A DNA stretch of 48,239 nucleotides, from positions 1 through 48,239 of the forward strand of contig JAADFR010000185.1 in NCBI GenBank assembly GCA_013152755.1. The letters are read 5' to 3'. How positions within the stretch are numbered: position 1 is the stretch's first letter; every line of letters starts with the position of its first letter. A program made the translations under genes and the position numbers. Source of the stretch: Alphaproteobacteria bacterium. Lineage in GTDB: Bacteria; Pseudomonadota; Alphaproteobacteria; Sphingomonadales; Emcibacteraceae. The notes beneath the pieces are model-generated. The model was not told the DNA's origin. It saw nothing but the letters and a program-made list of their open reading frames with translations, and ran no database searches. Positions 32,916 to 43,109 of the stretch are shown here, in pieces.

Positions 32916-35330
32916 ATGAAAATATCCAAAAAATTAAACATACTTGCCGGAACCGCAATGGCGTCCAGCATGATCATGATTGGCGGAGCCTACGCCGAAG
33001 AAGATACCGGCGGCAAGGTCGTATTTGAAGAAATTCTTGTTACGGCGACAAAACGGGCCTCTACCATCAAGGATGTCCCCTTTTCAATCAATGCACAGAC
33101 TCAAGAAGACATTCAACGCTCCGGTTCCCAAAGCCTTGAGGACCTTGCCCGTAATGTTGCCGGCCTGATGATTCAAAATCTCGGCCCTGGCCAGAGTCAG
33201 GTTGCCATTCGCGGCGTATCAGCGGGTCAGATCGTTCGCGATCAACCGGGCGTTAAGGAACAGGTTGGCGTATATCTGGATGAATCCGTGATCTCCCTGT
33301 CGCTCTTTACCCCGGACATTGACCTGTATGACCTGAACCGTGTGGAAGTTCTGCGTGGACCGCAAGGCACGCTGTTTGGCTCCGGTTCCATTGGTGGCAC
33401 CATCCGCTATATCACCAACCAGCCAGATACCGAAGGCTTTGAAGGTAGCGTCGAGGGTAATATCAATGTCGTTGACGGTGGCGGCACAGGCGGTCACATC
33501 AAAGGCATGATCAATATGCCAATTTCAGAAGACAAGGCCGCCGTTCGTATCGTTGGTTATCATACTGAATATGCGGGCTTCATTGATGCTCTGCGTGAAG
33601 GTGGCAGCATTGACCAGAATGTCAATAGCGGCTCGCGCAGTGGCGGACGCATCACATTGCTCCTGAAACCCACAGAAGATATCACCATAACACCACGGGT
33701 TATCTATCAGGAAATCAGCATGGACGGCAATAACCGTCAGGAAGTCTTTAATCTGTATGCCAATCCATTCACAACCACGCGCACGCCGGTACAATTAGGC
33801 CCACGTCAACAGTTCCTGTTGCGGCGGGAAGGCTTTAATGACAAAACACTGATTGCCGATTTAACCGCAGAAATTAACTATGACGGTTTTGACCTGACAA
33901 CGGTTTCAAGCTACACAGACCGGGACATATTGGTTAGCCGTGATGCCAGTGCCCTGACCGGCAGTGTGTCGGTTGACCTTGGCTTCCCGGATGCGGCTGT
34001 ATTACTACCGTCCAATCTGAGAGACACAACCAAGGTCAAACAATTTACCCAGGAAGTCCGGGTAAGTTCGAATAATGACGGGCCTTTGCAGTGGGTTGGC
34101 GGTGTTTTCTATGCCAACACAGACCGTTTCTATAAACAGTTCCTGCCAACCCCCGGTTATGATGCCTTTGTGGATGCGGCCTTTGGTGCCGGAACTTCTG
34201 CTGGCGCAGGGGCCGGTGTCGGGCCGGTTGATTCACCCTTCTATTCTGAATTACCCTACAACCTGGAACAGGTTGCGGTCTTTGCCGAAGCCACATATGA
34301 CATCACTGATGAGTTTCATTTCACCGCTGGTGGCCGTTATTATGATTATGAAGAAGTCCGTAGCGTTACCCAGGTCGGACTTTTCGGCAACGGTGTTGTG
34401 GATCAGGTGGATAAGACAGCCTCCAACGGCTTTACCCCGCGTTTTCTGGCCAGTTTTGACGTGAATGACGAGATTACCGTCAATGCCCAGATTTCAAAAG
34501 GCTTTCGTCTTGGCGGGGTGAATGACCCTCTGAATACGGCCCTTTGTAATGCCAATGATCTGGCTATATTTGGCGGTTTTCAGGACTATAATGATGAAAC
34601 CCTCTGGAACTATGAGGCCGGGGTCAAGGTTAACACAGGCAGTATGTCTCTGAATGTGGCGGCATTTTATACCAAGATGTCCAACCTTCAGGTAACATTG
34701 GACGCCGGCTCCTGTTCTTCGCGCATATCCTTTAATGTACCAGATGCCCATTCACAGGGTGTTGAGTTTGAACTGAAAGCACAGCCCATTGAAGGCTTCG
34801 ATATTTCTGTTGCCGGTAGCTTGCTCCAGTCTGAATTTGATTCAACCGTTCTGGATAGCACCGGTGCGGTTCTGGGCGGCGTGCGGGACGGCAACCGCCT
34901 ACCATCCGTGCCAAAATTCAATATTGGCGTGACCGCGACCTATAACTTTGAACTTGATTCCTTTGGCGATAATACAGAAGGTTATGTTTCCGCAACCTTC
35001 CAGCATCGTAGCAGCATCTTTACCCAGCCTTCCGATCAGGAAGCAGGCGGCCCGAACAATTCCATTCTCCGCCAAGCTTCCGGTCTACCATTCGGCGGGG
35101 CAAGCGGCCTTGACGAAACGGTCCTTGATCTGGAACTTGGGTCATACCAGACGATGAATATCAGCGCCGGTATTGTTATGGAAAGTTGGGAAGTTGTGGC
35201 CTATATCAACAATCTGACCGACGAAAATGCCAATCTGTCCTTTGACCGTGAACGCGGTGGACGGGCCCGGCTTGGTTTCCGGACCAATCAGCCCCGTACA
35301 TTTGGTTTAACTGTACGGTCCTTCTTCTAG
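32916..35330 (+). CDS. TonB-dependent outer membrane receptor
   Basis: 804 aa. The signal peptide ends at GGAYA (about residue 27). The TonB box region is EEILVTATKR. The plug domain (about 45-165) contains QVAIRGVSAG and VEVLRGPQGTLFGSGSIGGTIRYIT. The 22-strand barrel ends in the typical aromatic terminus TVRSFF. Its closest pattern is that of the large sphingomonad-type TonB receptors used for siderophores, plant metabolites or vitamins; the substrate is not predictable. It is monocistronic, with a shared bidirectional terminator at its end. No transport or enzyme gene is linked to it. Confidence 0.94.
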   Translation: MKISKKLNILAGTAMASSMIMIGGAYAEEDTGGKVVFEEILVTATKRASTIKDVPFSINAQTQEDIQRSGSQSLEDLARNVAGLMIQNLGPGQSQVAIRGVSAGQIVRDQPGVKEQVGVYLDESVISLSLFTPDIDLYDLNRVEVLRGPQGTLFGSGSIGGTIRYITNQPDTEGFEGSVEGNINVVDGGGTGGHIKGMINMPISEDKAAVRIVGYHTEYAGFIDALREGGSIDQNVNSGSRSGGRITLLLKPTEDITITPRVIYQEISMDGNNRQEVFNLYANPFTTTRTPVQLGPRQQFLLRREGFNDKTLIADLTAEINYDGFDLTTVSSYTDRDILVSRDASALTGSVSVDLGFPDAAVLLPSNLRDTTKVKQFTQEVRVSSNNDGPLQWVGGVFYANTDRFYKQFLPTPGYDAFVDAAFGAGTSAGAGAGVGPVDSPFYSELPYNLEQVAVFAEATYDITDEFHFTAGGRYYDYEEVRSVTQVGLFGNGVVDQVDKTASNGFTPRFLASFDVNDEITVNAQISKGFRLGGVNDPLNTALCNANDLAIFGGFQDYNDETLWNYEAGVKVNTGSMSLNVAAFYTKMSNLQVTLDAGSCSSRISFNVPDAHSQGVEFELKAQPIEGFDISVAGSLLQSEFDSTVLDSTGAVLGGVRDGNRLPSVPKFNIGVTATYNFELDSFGDNTEGYVSATFQHRSSIFTQPSDQEAGGPNNSILRQASGLPFGGASGLDETVLDLELGSYQTMNISAGIVMESWEVVAYINNLTDENANLSFDRERGGRARLGFRTNQPRTFGLTVRSFF

Positions 35331-35356
35331 GACAGACAAAAAATAGTCATCCAATA

Positions 35357-35390
35357 AAAACGGGAGGTGTCAAACAACACCTCCCGTTTT
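35357..35390. terminator. Bidirectional terminator between the TonB receptor and grxD
   Basis: AAAACGGGAGGTGT and ACACCTCCCGTTTT form a perfect 14-bp stem with a 6-base loop. It is A-rich on one side and T-rich on the other, so it works in both directions. It serves the receptor on plus and the pur-bolA-grxD operon on minus. Confidence 0.93.
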
Positions 35391-35409
35391 ATTATCTTGG
35401 CACTAAAAG

Positions 35410-35742
35410 TCAGGCTTTAGGCTTGATCTCGTTCTGTTCAAACAGACCAACCAATTCACCATTTGCCGCCATCTCACGGATGATGTCACATCCGCCAACA
35501 AATTCACCCTTCACATAAAGCTGGGGAATGGTCGGCCATTCACTATATTCCTTAATACCGTCCCGAAGCACGGAATCCTGCAACACATCAAAGGCTTCAA
35601 AATCCACTTTAAAATGATTTAGCACCTCTATCACGGCGGCGGAAAAACCGCATTGGGGGAACATGGGGCTGCCCTTCATATAGAGAACAATGTCACTATT
35701 TTGAACGTCGGCTTCGATACGGGCGAAAATTGGGTTTGTCAT
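35410..35742 (-). CDS. grxD: Monothiol glutaredoxin GrxD (Grx4 type)
   Basis: 110 aa. The active-site motif is CGFS in KGSPMFPQCGFSAAVIEVL. The glutathione-binding parts WPTIPQLYVKGEFVGGCDII are typical. Monothiol glutaredoxins carry Fe-S clusters with BolA partners and deliver them. bolA lies directly upstream, 27 bp away, a recurrent pairing. Last gene of the purine operon transcript before the bidirectional terminator. Confidence 0.96.
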   Translation of the reverse strand: MTNPIFARIEADVQNSDIVLYMKGSPMFPQCGFSAAVIEVLNHFKVDFEAFDVLQDSVLRDGIKEYSEWPTIPQLYVKGEFVGGCDIIREMAANGELVGLFEQNEIKPKA

Positions 35743-35769
35743 AAGTTTTTTCCTGAAATTATATCTTTG

Positions 35770-36003
35770 TCATTCTGGTACGGCGGTTTGTAGGGCAAGG
35801 GCATGGAGATCATCGCCCATTTTCCCTTTGAGGGCCTTATAGACCATCTGGTGCTGCTTGACGCGGCTTAATCCGGCAAATTTCTGTGAAACGACCAAAG
35901 CCGCATAATGGTCCCCGTCCCCGCGCAAGTCCTCTATGGTGACCTTGGCATCGGGAATGGACTCCCGTATCATTGCCTCAATCTCTGTTGCTTCCATAGC
36001 CAT
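35770..36003 (-). CDS. bolA: BolA-family protein
   Basis: 77 aa from the ATG at 36003, which has AGGAG six bases upstream. The track start at 36024 would overlap the purL stop and lacks a site. Conserved parts are EIEAMIRESIPDAKVTIEDL, GDGDHYAALVVSQKFAGLSRVKQHQMVYKAL, and HALALQTAVPE. The His in the HALAL motif helps coordinate the cluster shared with GrxD. Its role is Fe-S trafficking or iron sensing with GrxD. Confidence 0.94.
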   Translation of the reverse strand: MAMEATEIEAMIRESIPDAKVTIEDLRGDGDHYAALVVSQKFAGLSRVKQHQMVYKALKGKMGDDLHALALQTAVPE

Positions 36004-36016
36004 TATCGTCTCCTGA

Positions 36017-38221
36017 TTAATCAATACTCATATAGTCTGGCATCCAGCCCCGATGCACGTCAAGCAATTCTGCAACAGATATGGGGGCAGTCCCCGTCAA
36101 AGTCAACGCATCACCGCCAGTATTTCCCACCGTTTGTGCCATAACACCGGCTTTCTGTGCCATTTCAAGGACTGTGTCTGCCCCATTTTTTGGTACCGAC
36201 AATATATACCGCGCCTGATCCTCACCAAAAGCCAAAGCATGGGGTGGTATATTCCCGCCGTCTATGGCAACGGTCATGCCCATATTGGATGCCATGGCCA
36301 TTTCCGCCAGCGCCACATACAGGCCCCCATCGGATATATCGTGGCAGGCGGCAATATTTCCGGCTTCGATCTGCGCGCGGACAAAATCACCGTTTTTCTT
36401 TTCAAGGGCAAGGTCAACGGGCGGCGGCGTCCCCTCTTCGCGGCCCTCCATCACCTCAAGATACAAAGAGGCCCCAAGGTGGCCTTTGGTTTCACCGATC
36501 AGGATCAGAATTTCACCTTCTGCCTGCGGCGCGATAGTGACCATTATGGAGCTATCCTGTAAAAGCCCGACACCGCCAATGGCCGGGGTCGGGTGAATGC
36601 CGGTGCCGTTGGTTTCATTATAAAGAGATACATTGCCCGACACCACGGGGTAGTCCAGAACCTCGCAAGCCTCCCGCATACCCTCAATACAGCCCACGAA
36701 CTGGCCCATGATTTCCGGGCGTTCCGGGTTGCCGAAATTCAGACAATCGGTGATCGCCAGCGGCAGAGCACCCACGGCGGTAAGATTACGCCATGTTTCC
36801 GCCACCGCCTGCTTGCCGCCCTCTACCGGGTCCGCATAGCAATAACGCGGCGTACAGTCGGTGGTGATGGCAATGGCCTTATCCGTCCCATGAACCCGCA
36901 CCACGGCGGCATCGCCGCCTGGTTTCTGAATAGTATCGGCCATGACCTGTGTATCATACTGCTGCCAGATCCAGTGACGGCTGCACAGATGGGGCGAGCC
37001 GATCATGTCCAGCAACGCCTGTTTCATATCCGCAGGGGCCGCAACCTCTCCCAAAGGCGCTTTTGGTTCTGTCCGGACCCATGGCCGGTCATATTCCGGC
37101 GAATTATCAGCCAATGGCTGGGTCGGAATATCGGCCACCACTTCGCCCTTGAAAGTCAGGGTCAGGTTGCCCGTATCGGTAATTTTGCCAATCACCGCAA
37201 AATCAAGATCCCATTTGTCAAAAATGGCCTTGGCTTCACCTTCGCGTCCCGGTTTCAGGACGATCAGCATCCGCTCCTGACTTTCCGACAGCATCATTTC
37301 GTAAGGGGTCATACCCTCCTCACGCTGGGGCACCATATCCAGATTAAAATCAAAGCCAACCCCGCCGCCGGAAGCCATCTCAACCGAAGATGAGGTCAAG
37401 CCCGCCGCACCCATATCCTGTATGGCCACCACCATGTCCGTAGACATCAATTCCAGACAGGCCTCAATCAGCAGTTTTTCAGTAAACGGATCACCCACCT
37501 GCACGGTCGGGCGTTTTTCTTCGGTATCCTCGGTAAATTCTGCGGAGGCCATGGTCGCGCCGTGAATCCCGTCCCGCCCGGTTTTGGAGCCCACATAAAC
37601 CACCGGATTGCCGATACCCGCCGCCGCTGACAGGAAAATCTTGTCCTGATCCGCCAGTCCCACATTCATGGCATTGACCAGAATATTGCCGTCATAGCTG
37701 GCATGAAAATTAGTCTCGCCGCCCACGGTCGGCACGCCAACACAATTACCGTAACCGCCAATGCCCTCAACCACACCGCTGAGCAGATGCCGGGTTTTAG
37801 GGTGATCAGGGGAGCCAAAGCGCAGGGCATTCATATTGGCAATGGGGCGCGCCCCCATGGTAAAGACATCGCGCAGAATACCGCCAACGCCCGTCGCCGC
37901 CCCTTGGTAAGGTTCGATATAGGACGGGTGGTTATGGCTTTCCATCTTGAATATAATCGCCTGATTATCGCCAATATCAATGACGCCCGCATTCTCCCCC
38001 GGCCCGTGAATGACCCACGGGGCCTTGGTGGGCAGGGTTTTTAAATGCTTTTTTGATGATTTATAGGAGCAATGCTCGCTCCACATTACGGAGAAAATCC
38101 CAAGCTCCGTCAGGGTCGGCGTCCGGCCCAGTATTTTCAGGCAGAGCGCATATTCATCCGCGCTCAGGCCATGTTCCCGGACCAGCGCATCGGTAATTTC
38201 CACGTTATTATTCCACGTCAT
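36017..38221 (-). CDS. purL: Phosphoribosylformylglycinamidine synthase subunit PurL
   Basis: 734 aa, small-PurL type that needs PurQ and PurS. Motifs include [20 protein letters not shown] near the N-terminus, [27 protein letters not shown] (ATP/Mg site), [19 protein letters not shown], and [18 protein letters not shown]. It converts FGAR to FGAM with glutamine-derived ammonia and ATP, step four of purine synthesis. It follows purQ by 10 bp. Its stop lies within the ribosome-binding region of bolA. Confidence 0.98.
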   Translation of the reverse strand: MTWNNNVEITDALVREHGLSADEYALCLKILGRTPTLTELGIFSVMWSEHCSYKSSKKHLKTLPTKAPWVIHGPGENAGVIDIGDNQAIIFKMESHNHPSYIEPYQGAATGVGGILRDVFTMGARPIANMNALRFGSPDHPKTRHLLSGVVEGIGGYGNCVGVPTVGGETNFHASYDGNILVNAMNVGLADQDKIFLSAAAGIGNPVVYVGSKTGRDGIHGATMASAEFTEDTEEKRPTVQVGDPFTEKLLIEACLELMSTDMVVAIQDMGAAGLTSSSVEMASGGGVGFDFNLDMVPQREEGMTPYEMMLSESQERMLIVLKPGREGEAKAIFDKWDLDFAVIGKITDTGNLTLTFKGEVVADIPTQPLADNSPEYDRPWVRTEPKAPLGEVAAPADMKQALLDMIGSPHLCSRHWIWQQYDTQVMADTIQKPGGDAAVVRVHGTDKAIAITTDCTPRYCYADPVEGGKQAVAETWRNLTAVGALPLAITDCLNFGNPERPEIMGQFVGCIEGMREACEVLDYPVVSGNVSLYNETNGTGIHPTPAIGGVGLLQDSSIMVTIAPQAEGEILILIGETKGHLGASLYLEVMEGREEGTPPPVDLALEKKNGDFVRAQIEAGNIAACHDISDGGLYVALAEMAMASNMGMTVAIDGGNIPPHALAFGEDQARYILSVPKNGADTVLEMAQKAGVMAQTVGNTGGDALTLTGTAPISVAELLDVHRGWMPDYMSID

Positions 38222-38231
38222 CCATAGACCC

Positions 38232-38924
38232 TTAATTAAGTGCGTTGATCATACTTTTAAAGAAGCCAAGGCCATCTGTGCCGCCCTGCGCATCCTCAAT
38301 CAGCCGTTCGGGGTGAGGCATCATCCCCAGAATATTCTTCCGGCGGTTAATGATCCCGGCAATATTGTTGCGCGAACCGTTGGGATTCGCCCCGGCCTGC
38401 CCACGCTTGTCCACATAGCGAAAGACCACCCGCCCCTCATCTTCCAATTCCGTCAGTGTATCCGGATCGGCAAAATAATTACCGTCATGATGAGCCACGG
38501 GAATGGTAATGACCTCCCCCTGTTCGTAGGCATTGGTGAAGGGCGTATCATTATTTTCCACCTTGAGGTGAACATCCCGGCAGACAAATTTCAGGCTTTC
38601 ATTGCGCATCAAGGCACCCGGAAGCAAGCCGGTTTCGGTCAAGACCTGAAAACCGTTACACACCCCGATCACGTGACCGCCCCGGTCCGCATGTTCAATA
38701 ACCTTGCGCACCACTGGCGAACGGGCCGCCATGGCCCCGCACCGCAAATAATCGCCGAAAGAAAATCCGCCGGGCAGGGCAATCATATCCACATCGGGAA
38801 TATCATCATCCTGATGCCAGATAATATGGGGTTTTTGCCCGGTTATTTTTTCGAGCGCGGTAATCATATCGCGGTCACAATTGGAAGCAGGAAATACGAC
38901 AACAGCAGTTTTCATGGGCGTCAT
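38232..38924 (-). CDS. purQ: Phosphoribosylformylglycinamidine synthase subunit PurQ
   Basis: 230 aa class I glutamine amidotransferase. The catalytic cysteine is in [21 protein letters not shown]; the His/Glu of the triad lies in [10 protein letters not shown] near the C-terminus. The N-terminal [14 protein letters not shown] is typical. PurQ supplies ammonia to PurL. The start overlaps the purS stop by four bases, indicating coupling. Confidence 0.98.
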   Translation of the reverse strand: MTPMKTAVVVFPASNCDRDMITALEKITGQKPHIIWHQDDDIPDVDMIALPGGFSFGDYLRCGAMAARSPVVRKVIEHADRGGHVIGVCNGFQVLTETGLLPGALMRNESLKFVCRDVHLKVENNDTPFTNAYEQGEVITIPVAHHDGNYFADPDTLTELEDEGRVVFRYVDKRGQAGANPNGSRNNIAGIINRRKNILGMMPHPERLIEDAQGGTDGLGFFKSMINALN

Positions 38925-39160
38925 TCAATCTCTATTGTGTAATTCTCAATGACCGTATTGGACAGGAGCTTCTTGCACATATCCTCAACAGCGGCCTGTG
39001 CCTTGCCCGGATCAGTTTCCGCAAGGTCCAGTTCGATATATTTGCCCTGGCGGACATCTTCCACCCCGCCAAAACCAAGGGCCGACAGCGCATGCTGAAT
39101 GGCCTTGCCTTGAGGGTCAAGAACACCATTTTTCAAGGTGACATGTATGCGTGCTTTCAC
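38921..39160 (-). CDS. purS: Phosphoribosylformylglycinamidine synthase subunit PurS
   Basis: 79 aa. Family features are [24 protein letters not shown], then [15 protein letters not shown] and ENYTIEIE at the end. PurS bridges PurL and PurQ in the three-part FGAM synthase used by bacteria with small PurL. The gene lies 34 bp downstream of purC and overlaps purQ. Confidence 0.96.
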   Translation of the reverse strand: MKARIHVTLKNGVLDPQGKAIQHALSALGFGGVEDVRQGKYIELDLAETDPGKAQAAVEDMCKKLLSNTVIENYTIEIE

Positions 39161-39194
39161 GGATAAACCTTTCTATATCTTACAGGTCAATATT

Positions 39195-39950
<756 letters not shown>

Positions 39951-40155
39951 CTGAGTGTTTCCTGTCAAAAATAGAGTGTTTTCAGTAAAGAGAATCAAGC
40001 GAGGCGAACATATCCCAATTAGTCCCGGAAAACAATTGGAACAGCCCTTAAAAAATAAACTTGCCGTCCCCATATAAAATTATGGAAACAAAATTCATTC
40101 TAGCGTACATAAGGACAGACGAATTTTGTATTGAGACTTTAAGGAGATCGTATAA

Positions 40156-40473
40156 ATGACCCAATTTGACGACCGTGAACAGGCCTATGAAAAAGAATTC
40201 GCCCGTAATGAGGAATTAGATTTTAAAGTAGTTGCCCGCCGTAACAAGCTTCTTGGGCTATGGGCCGCCGGGAAAATGGGCCTTGAGGGCGACGCCGCAG
40301 ATGCCTATGCGGCACAGGTTGTCAAAGCCGATTTTGAAGAAGTCGGCGAGGAAGATGTTTACCGCAAGGTGAAAGGCGATCTGGACGACAACAATGTAGA
40401 GGTCTCCGAACATCAGGTCCGCCGAGAGATGGAAGACCTCCTCCATACGGCGCGTGAACAGTTGACCAGTTAG
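40156..40473 (+). CDS. F1Fo-ATPase inhibitor subunit zeta (DUF1476)
   Basis: 105 aa, highly charged. Family features are FDDREQAYEKEFARNEELDFKV, then RRNKLLGLWAA, and a C-terminal helix REMEDLLHTAREQL. In Paracoccus the zeta protein inhibits ATP hydrolysis by inserting its N-terminus into F1. The family is almost confined to alphaproteobacteria. A strong AAGGAG site precedes the ATG. An inverted repeat ACAAAATTC/GAATTTTGT (40088-40096 and 40121-40129) lies in the promoter region. Confidence 0.9.
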   Translation: MTQFDDREQAYEKEFARNEELDFKVVARRNKLLGLWAAGKMGLEGDAADAYAAQVVKADFEEVGEEDVYRKVKGDLDDNNVEVSEHQVRREMEDLLHTAREQLTS

Positions 40474-40628
40474 GGCTTTATCCCCGGAATATATCAAGGC
40501 CATCCCGCAATAGGGGTGGCTTTTGTCTTTATCCGGCCACGCAATGGACACAACTCAGTCATGCTATGAACATATTTATGGGACATAACGAGCCAAAATA
40601 AAATAGTGCCCATACAAGGAGCCATCGC

Positions 40629-41717
40629 TTGAAAATTATTAAATTATTTATGGCATCACTAATGCTTTTCCTGCCTGTCAGCCTTCAGGCAATGGATCAC
40701 AGCAAACCCTTAATGCTGCAAGATGATTTTTATAAGGAATATTGGGAACAGCATTTCCTGTTTGAGGATGGCAGCTTTGTCACCAGCCGGTTTCTGGTGG
40801 CCAACTTTCCCTGGCCCGTGGGCAAGGACCATGGCATCATGGTCACGACCGTGGTATCCCCTGATGGTAAACGCACCATCATCAAGAATGGCCGCGGCCC
40901 CGACGAATGGGGGTTTGACAAGGAAAAATTTGACCTTTTCATTCACGTCCATCGCCTGAAAAGCCAAGGCAACAAACATGAAATTCATATTGGCACCAAA
41001 GATGGCAACAGAGTTAATGTGGCCGTAACCTCCCCCGGCGTGCCGCTGGATCACCAACGTTACGACAAGAAAAAGAGATATATGGAAAGCTCTTTCTATA
41101 TGCCGTTTGTCACCGGACAGGGCCAATGGAATGTGCTTGATGAAGAAACACAGGCTTTTGTCTCCGGCGGGGGCAAGGTTCAGGGATTTGGCACCCATGT
41201 CATCTTTAATGGCCGGGTGGAAAAGCTGCTGAAAAACTGGCTACGTGTCTCTGGGCTGCGGGCGGACGGCAAGGATCAACCTGTGCCCTTTCTGTCCTCA
41301 ATCAAACGGGCCGATGGCAGTGAAGACACCCTATTGACCCTGCGAAATTCAGATAATGACATTGCAAAATTCTCCAATATTACCCTGAAATACAAGGATA
41401 TTAAAAAGGGTAATAATCATTCCACTTATCCCACGGTTATTGAGGTCACGGCCCGCAATGATGAGGCCAGCCTGATCGGCACCATTCGTTTCACCCGAAA
41501 AATTGACCATTTCAATATCAATGAGCATCTGAATTTCTTTGAACGAAATTTTGCCGAATCCAGAGCCTCCGTAGCCAATTACCGTTATATTGCGGATTAT
41601 GACCTGTCCTATGTGACCGAAAAAGGATCCACAAAGCTCACCGGCAAAGCCCTCAGCGAATATAAGGACATCCTCCCACCCAAGAAAAAGAAAAACAAAA
41701 GAAGAAAACGGCGCTAA
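40629..41717 (+). CDS. Exported protein of uncertain family, possibly lipocalin-like (AttH/Svf1 type)
   Basis: 362 aa from a TTG with GGAG seven bases upstream. A signal peptide (IIKLFMASLMLFLPVSLQA) is cut near residue 21. The body is beta-rich with many aromatic residues. The pattern DGSFVTSRFLVANFPW followed by GKDHGIMVTTVVSPDG resembles AttH/CrtC/Svf1 lipocalin-like proteins, but this is a weak impression. The last 13 residues are almost all Lys/Arg (KKKKNKRRKRR), odd for an exported protein. The stator-like pair starts 108 bp downstream with its own promoter. No firm function can be given. Confidence 0.55.
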   Translation: MKIIKLFMASLMLFLPVSLQAMDHSKPLMLQDDFYKEYWEQHFLFEDGSFVTSRFLVANFPWPVGKDHGIMVTTVVSPDGKRTIIKNGRGPDEWGFDKEKFDLFIHVHRLKSQGNKHEIHIGTKDGNRVNVAVTSPGVPLDHQRYDKKKRYMESSFYMPFVTGQGQWNVLDEETQAFVSGGGKVQGFGTHVIFNGRVEKLLKNWLRVSGLRADGKDQPVPFLSSIKRADGSEDTLLTLRNSDNDIAKFSNITLKYKDIKKGNNHSTYPTVIEVTARNDEASLIGTIRFTRKIDHFNINEHLNFFERNFAESRASVANYRYIADYDLSYVTEKGSTKLTGKALSEYKDILPPKKKKNKRRKRR

Positions 41718-41754
41718 ATTAAGGAAATTCTTAATCCTGCCCGTTTATAAATCT

Positions 41755-41782
41755 TAGACTCTTGTAAAAAGCCCTGATAATA
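41755..41782 (+). promoter_or_regulatory. Sigma-70 promoter of the stator-like pair
   Basis: TTAGAC, 16 bases, GATAAT. A small hairpin (CCCTGAT-AAT-ATCGGGG) overlaps and follows the -10. The predicted start is near 41790, about 35 nt before the first gene. Confidence 0.5.
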
Positions 41783-41825
41783 TCGGGGCAATTAGGGAAG
41801 AAATCAAGTTAAGGACCAAAACGGC

Positions 41826-43109
41826 ATGACCCGACCTCAGAAATATCTGACGCGAATCGTACTTTTTCTCATACCTGTTATTATTCTCTGTGTATTCTTA
41901 TACCCGCGATTGCAGGGTGCCTTTGCCACCAATCCTGGTCTGAATGGTCTCATTGCCAGCGTACTGCTCATCGGCATTATCATGTCCATCCGGCAGGTTA
42001 CCATGCTGAGTCCCGCCACCATATGGATTGAAAAATTCCGCAAAAGTGACTCATCAGAGGTGCCCGGCGATGCGCCGAAAATTATCGCCCCCATGGCCGC
42101 CATGATGGGCGAGAGTGACCGCAAGCTGTCCCTGTCCGCCCTGTCCATGCGCACCATATTGGACGGTATCGCCGCCCGAATGGATGAGGGACGCGAGATT
42201 ACCCGCTATTTCATTGGCCTGCTGATTTTTCTGGGCTTGCTGGGCACATTCTGGGGCTTGCTCGGCACCATTGGGTCCATCAAAGACACCATCAATAACC
42301 TGACCGTTGGCTCCAACGACATCTCTATCCTGTTTGATGACCTGAAAGACGGCCTTTCCGCGCCCCTTGGCGGCATGGGGACGGCTTTCAGTTCCTCACT
42401 CTTTGGTTTGGCAGGTTCCGTGGTTCTGGGCTTCATTGACCTTCAGGCAGGGCAAGCACAGGGCCGGTTCTTCAATGATCTTGAGGATTGGTTGTCCGGC
42501 GTGACAAAATTGTCCCGGGGCAGCAGCCTTGCCGCCGTAGAGGGCGGTGACGCCAGTGTCCCGGCCTATGTGAGCGCCCTTCTGGAACAATCCGCCGACA
42601 GTCTGGAAAACCTCCATAATGTCATTGCCCGCAGTGAGGAACGGCGGGCCGATGTGAATACGGCCATGCTCAATCTGTCAGAACAATTATCCACCCTGTC
42701 GGACAGCCAGACAGAAATGCGGTCGGTTCTGAAACAGATGCTGGAGCTTTTCGCCAACCAGATTTCCGGCGAGGACGATAAAATTCAGGTCAAGCATCTG
42801 CGTAATATTGATGTTCAGCTTAAATATCTAACCGAGGAAACAGTGAAGGGACAACATCAGTTTAACGATACCCTGAAATCCGAATTCAAACTTCTGGCCC
42901 GTACATTGGGCGCTATTGTAGACCGCAAGCCCCAAGCTCAACCGGAGCCCGCGCAAGCACAGCCAGCCGCAGAGCCGGAACCAGCGCCAGCGGCCCCGCC
43001 CGCGACTGCGGATAATCTGGACTATGACATGCCAACGCCCAAGCCAAAGTCCAACAAGAAACCGCTCTTTACAACGGATAAGAAACTGACCGCCAGAAAG
43101 GACGACTGA
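41826..43109 (+). CDS. MotA/TolQ/ExbB-family proton channel protein
   Basis: 427 aa. Two hydrophobic helices lie at about residues 13-30 and 38-55. The family core follows with two more: YFIGLLIFLGLLGTFWGLLGTIGSI and PLGGMGTAFSSSLFGLAGSVVLGFI, equivalent to ExbB/TolQ/MotA pore helices. The remainder is a long cytoplasmic helical region and a Pro/Ala/Glu-rich tail. It is not flagellar MotA, which is elsewhere in this window. The stop overlaps the next start (TGATG), so the two subunits should be made together. They would form a proton-driven complex, role unknown. Confidence 0.85.
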   Translation: MTRPQKYLTRIVLFLIPVIILCVFLYPRLQGAFATNPGLNGLIASVLLIGIIMSIRQVTMLSPATIWIEKFRKSDSSEVPGDAPKIIAPMAAMMGESDRKLSLSALSMRTILDGIAARMDEGREITRYFIGLLIFLGLLGTFWGLLGTIGSIKDTINNLTVGSNDISILFDDLKDGLSAPLGGMGTAFSSSLFGLAGSVVLGFIDLQAGQAQGRFFNDLEDWLSGVTKLSRGSSLAAVEGGDASVPAYVSALLEQSADSLENLHNVIARSEERRADVNTAMLNLSEQLSTLSDSQTEMRSVLKQMLELFANQISGEDDKIQVKHLRNIDVQLKYLTEETVKGQHQFNDTLKSEFKLLARTLGAIVDRKPQAQPEPAQAQPAAEPEPAPAAPPATADNLDYDMPTPKPKSNKKPLFTTDKKLTARKDD

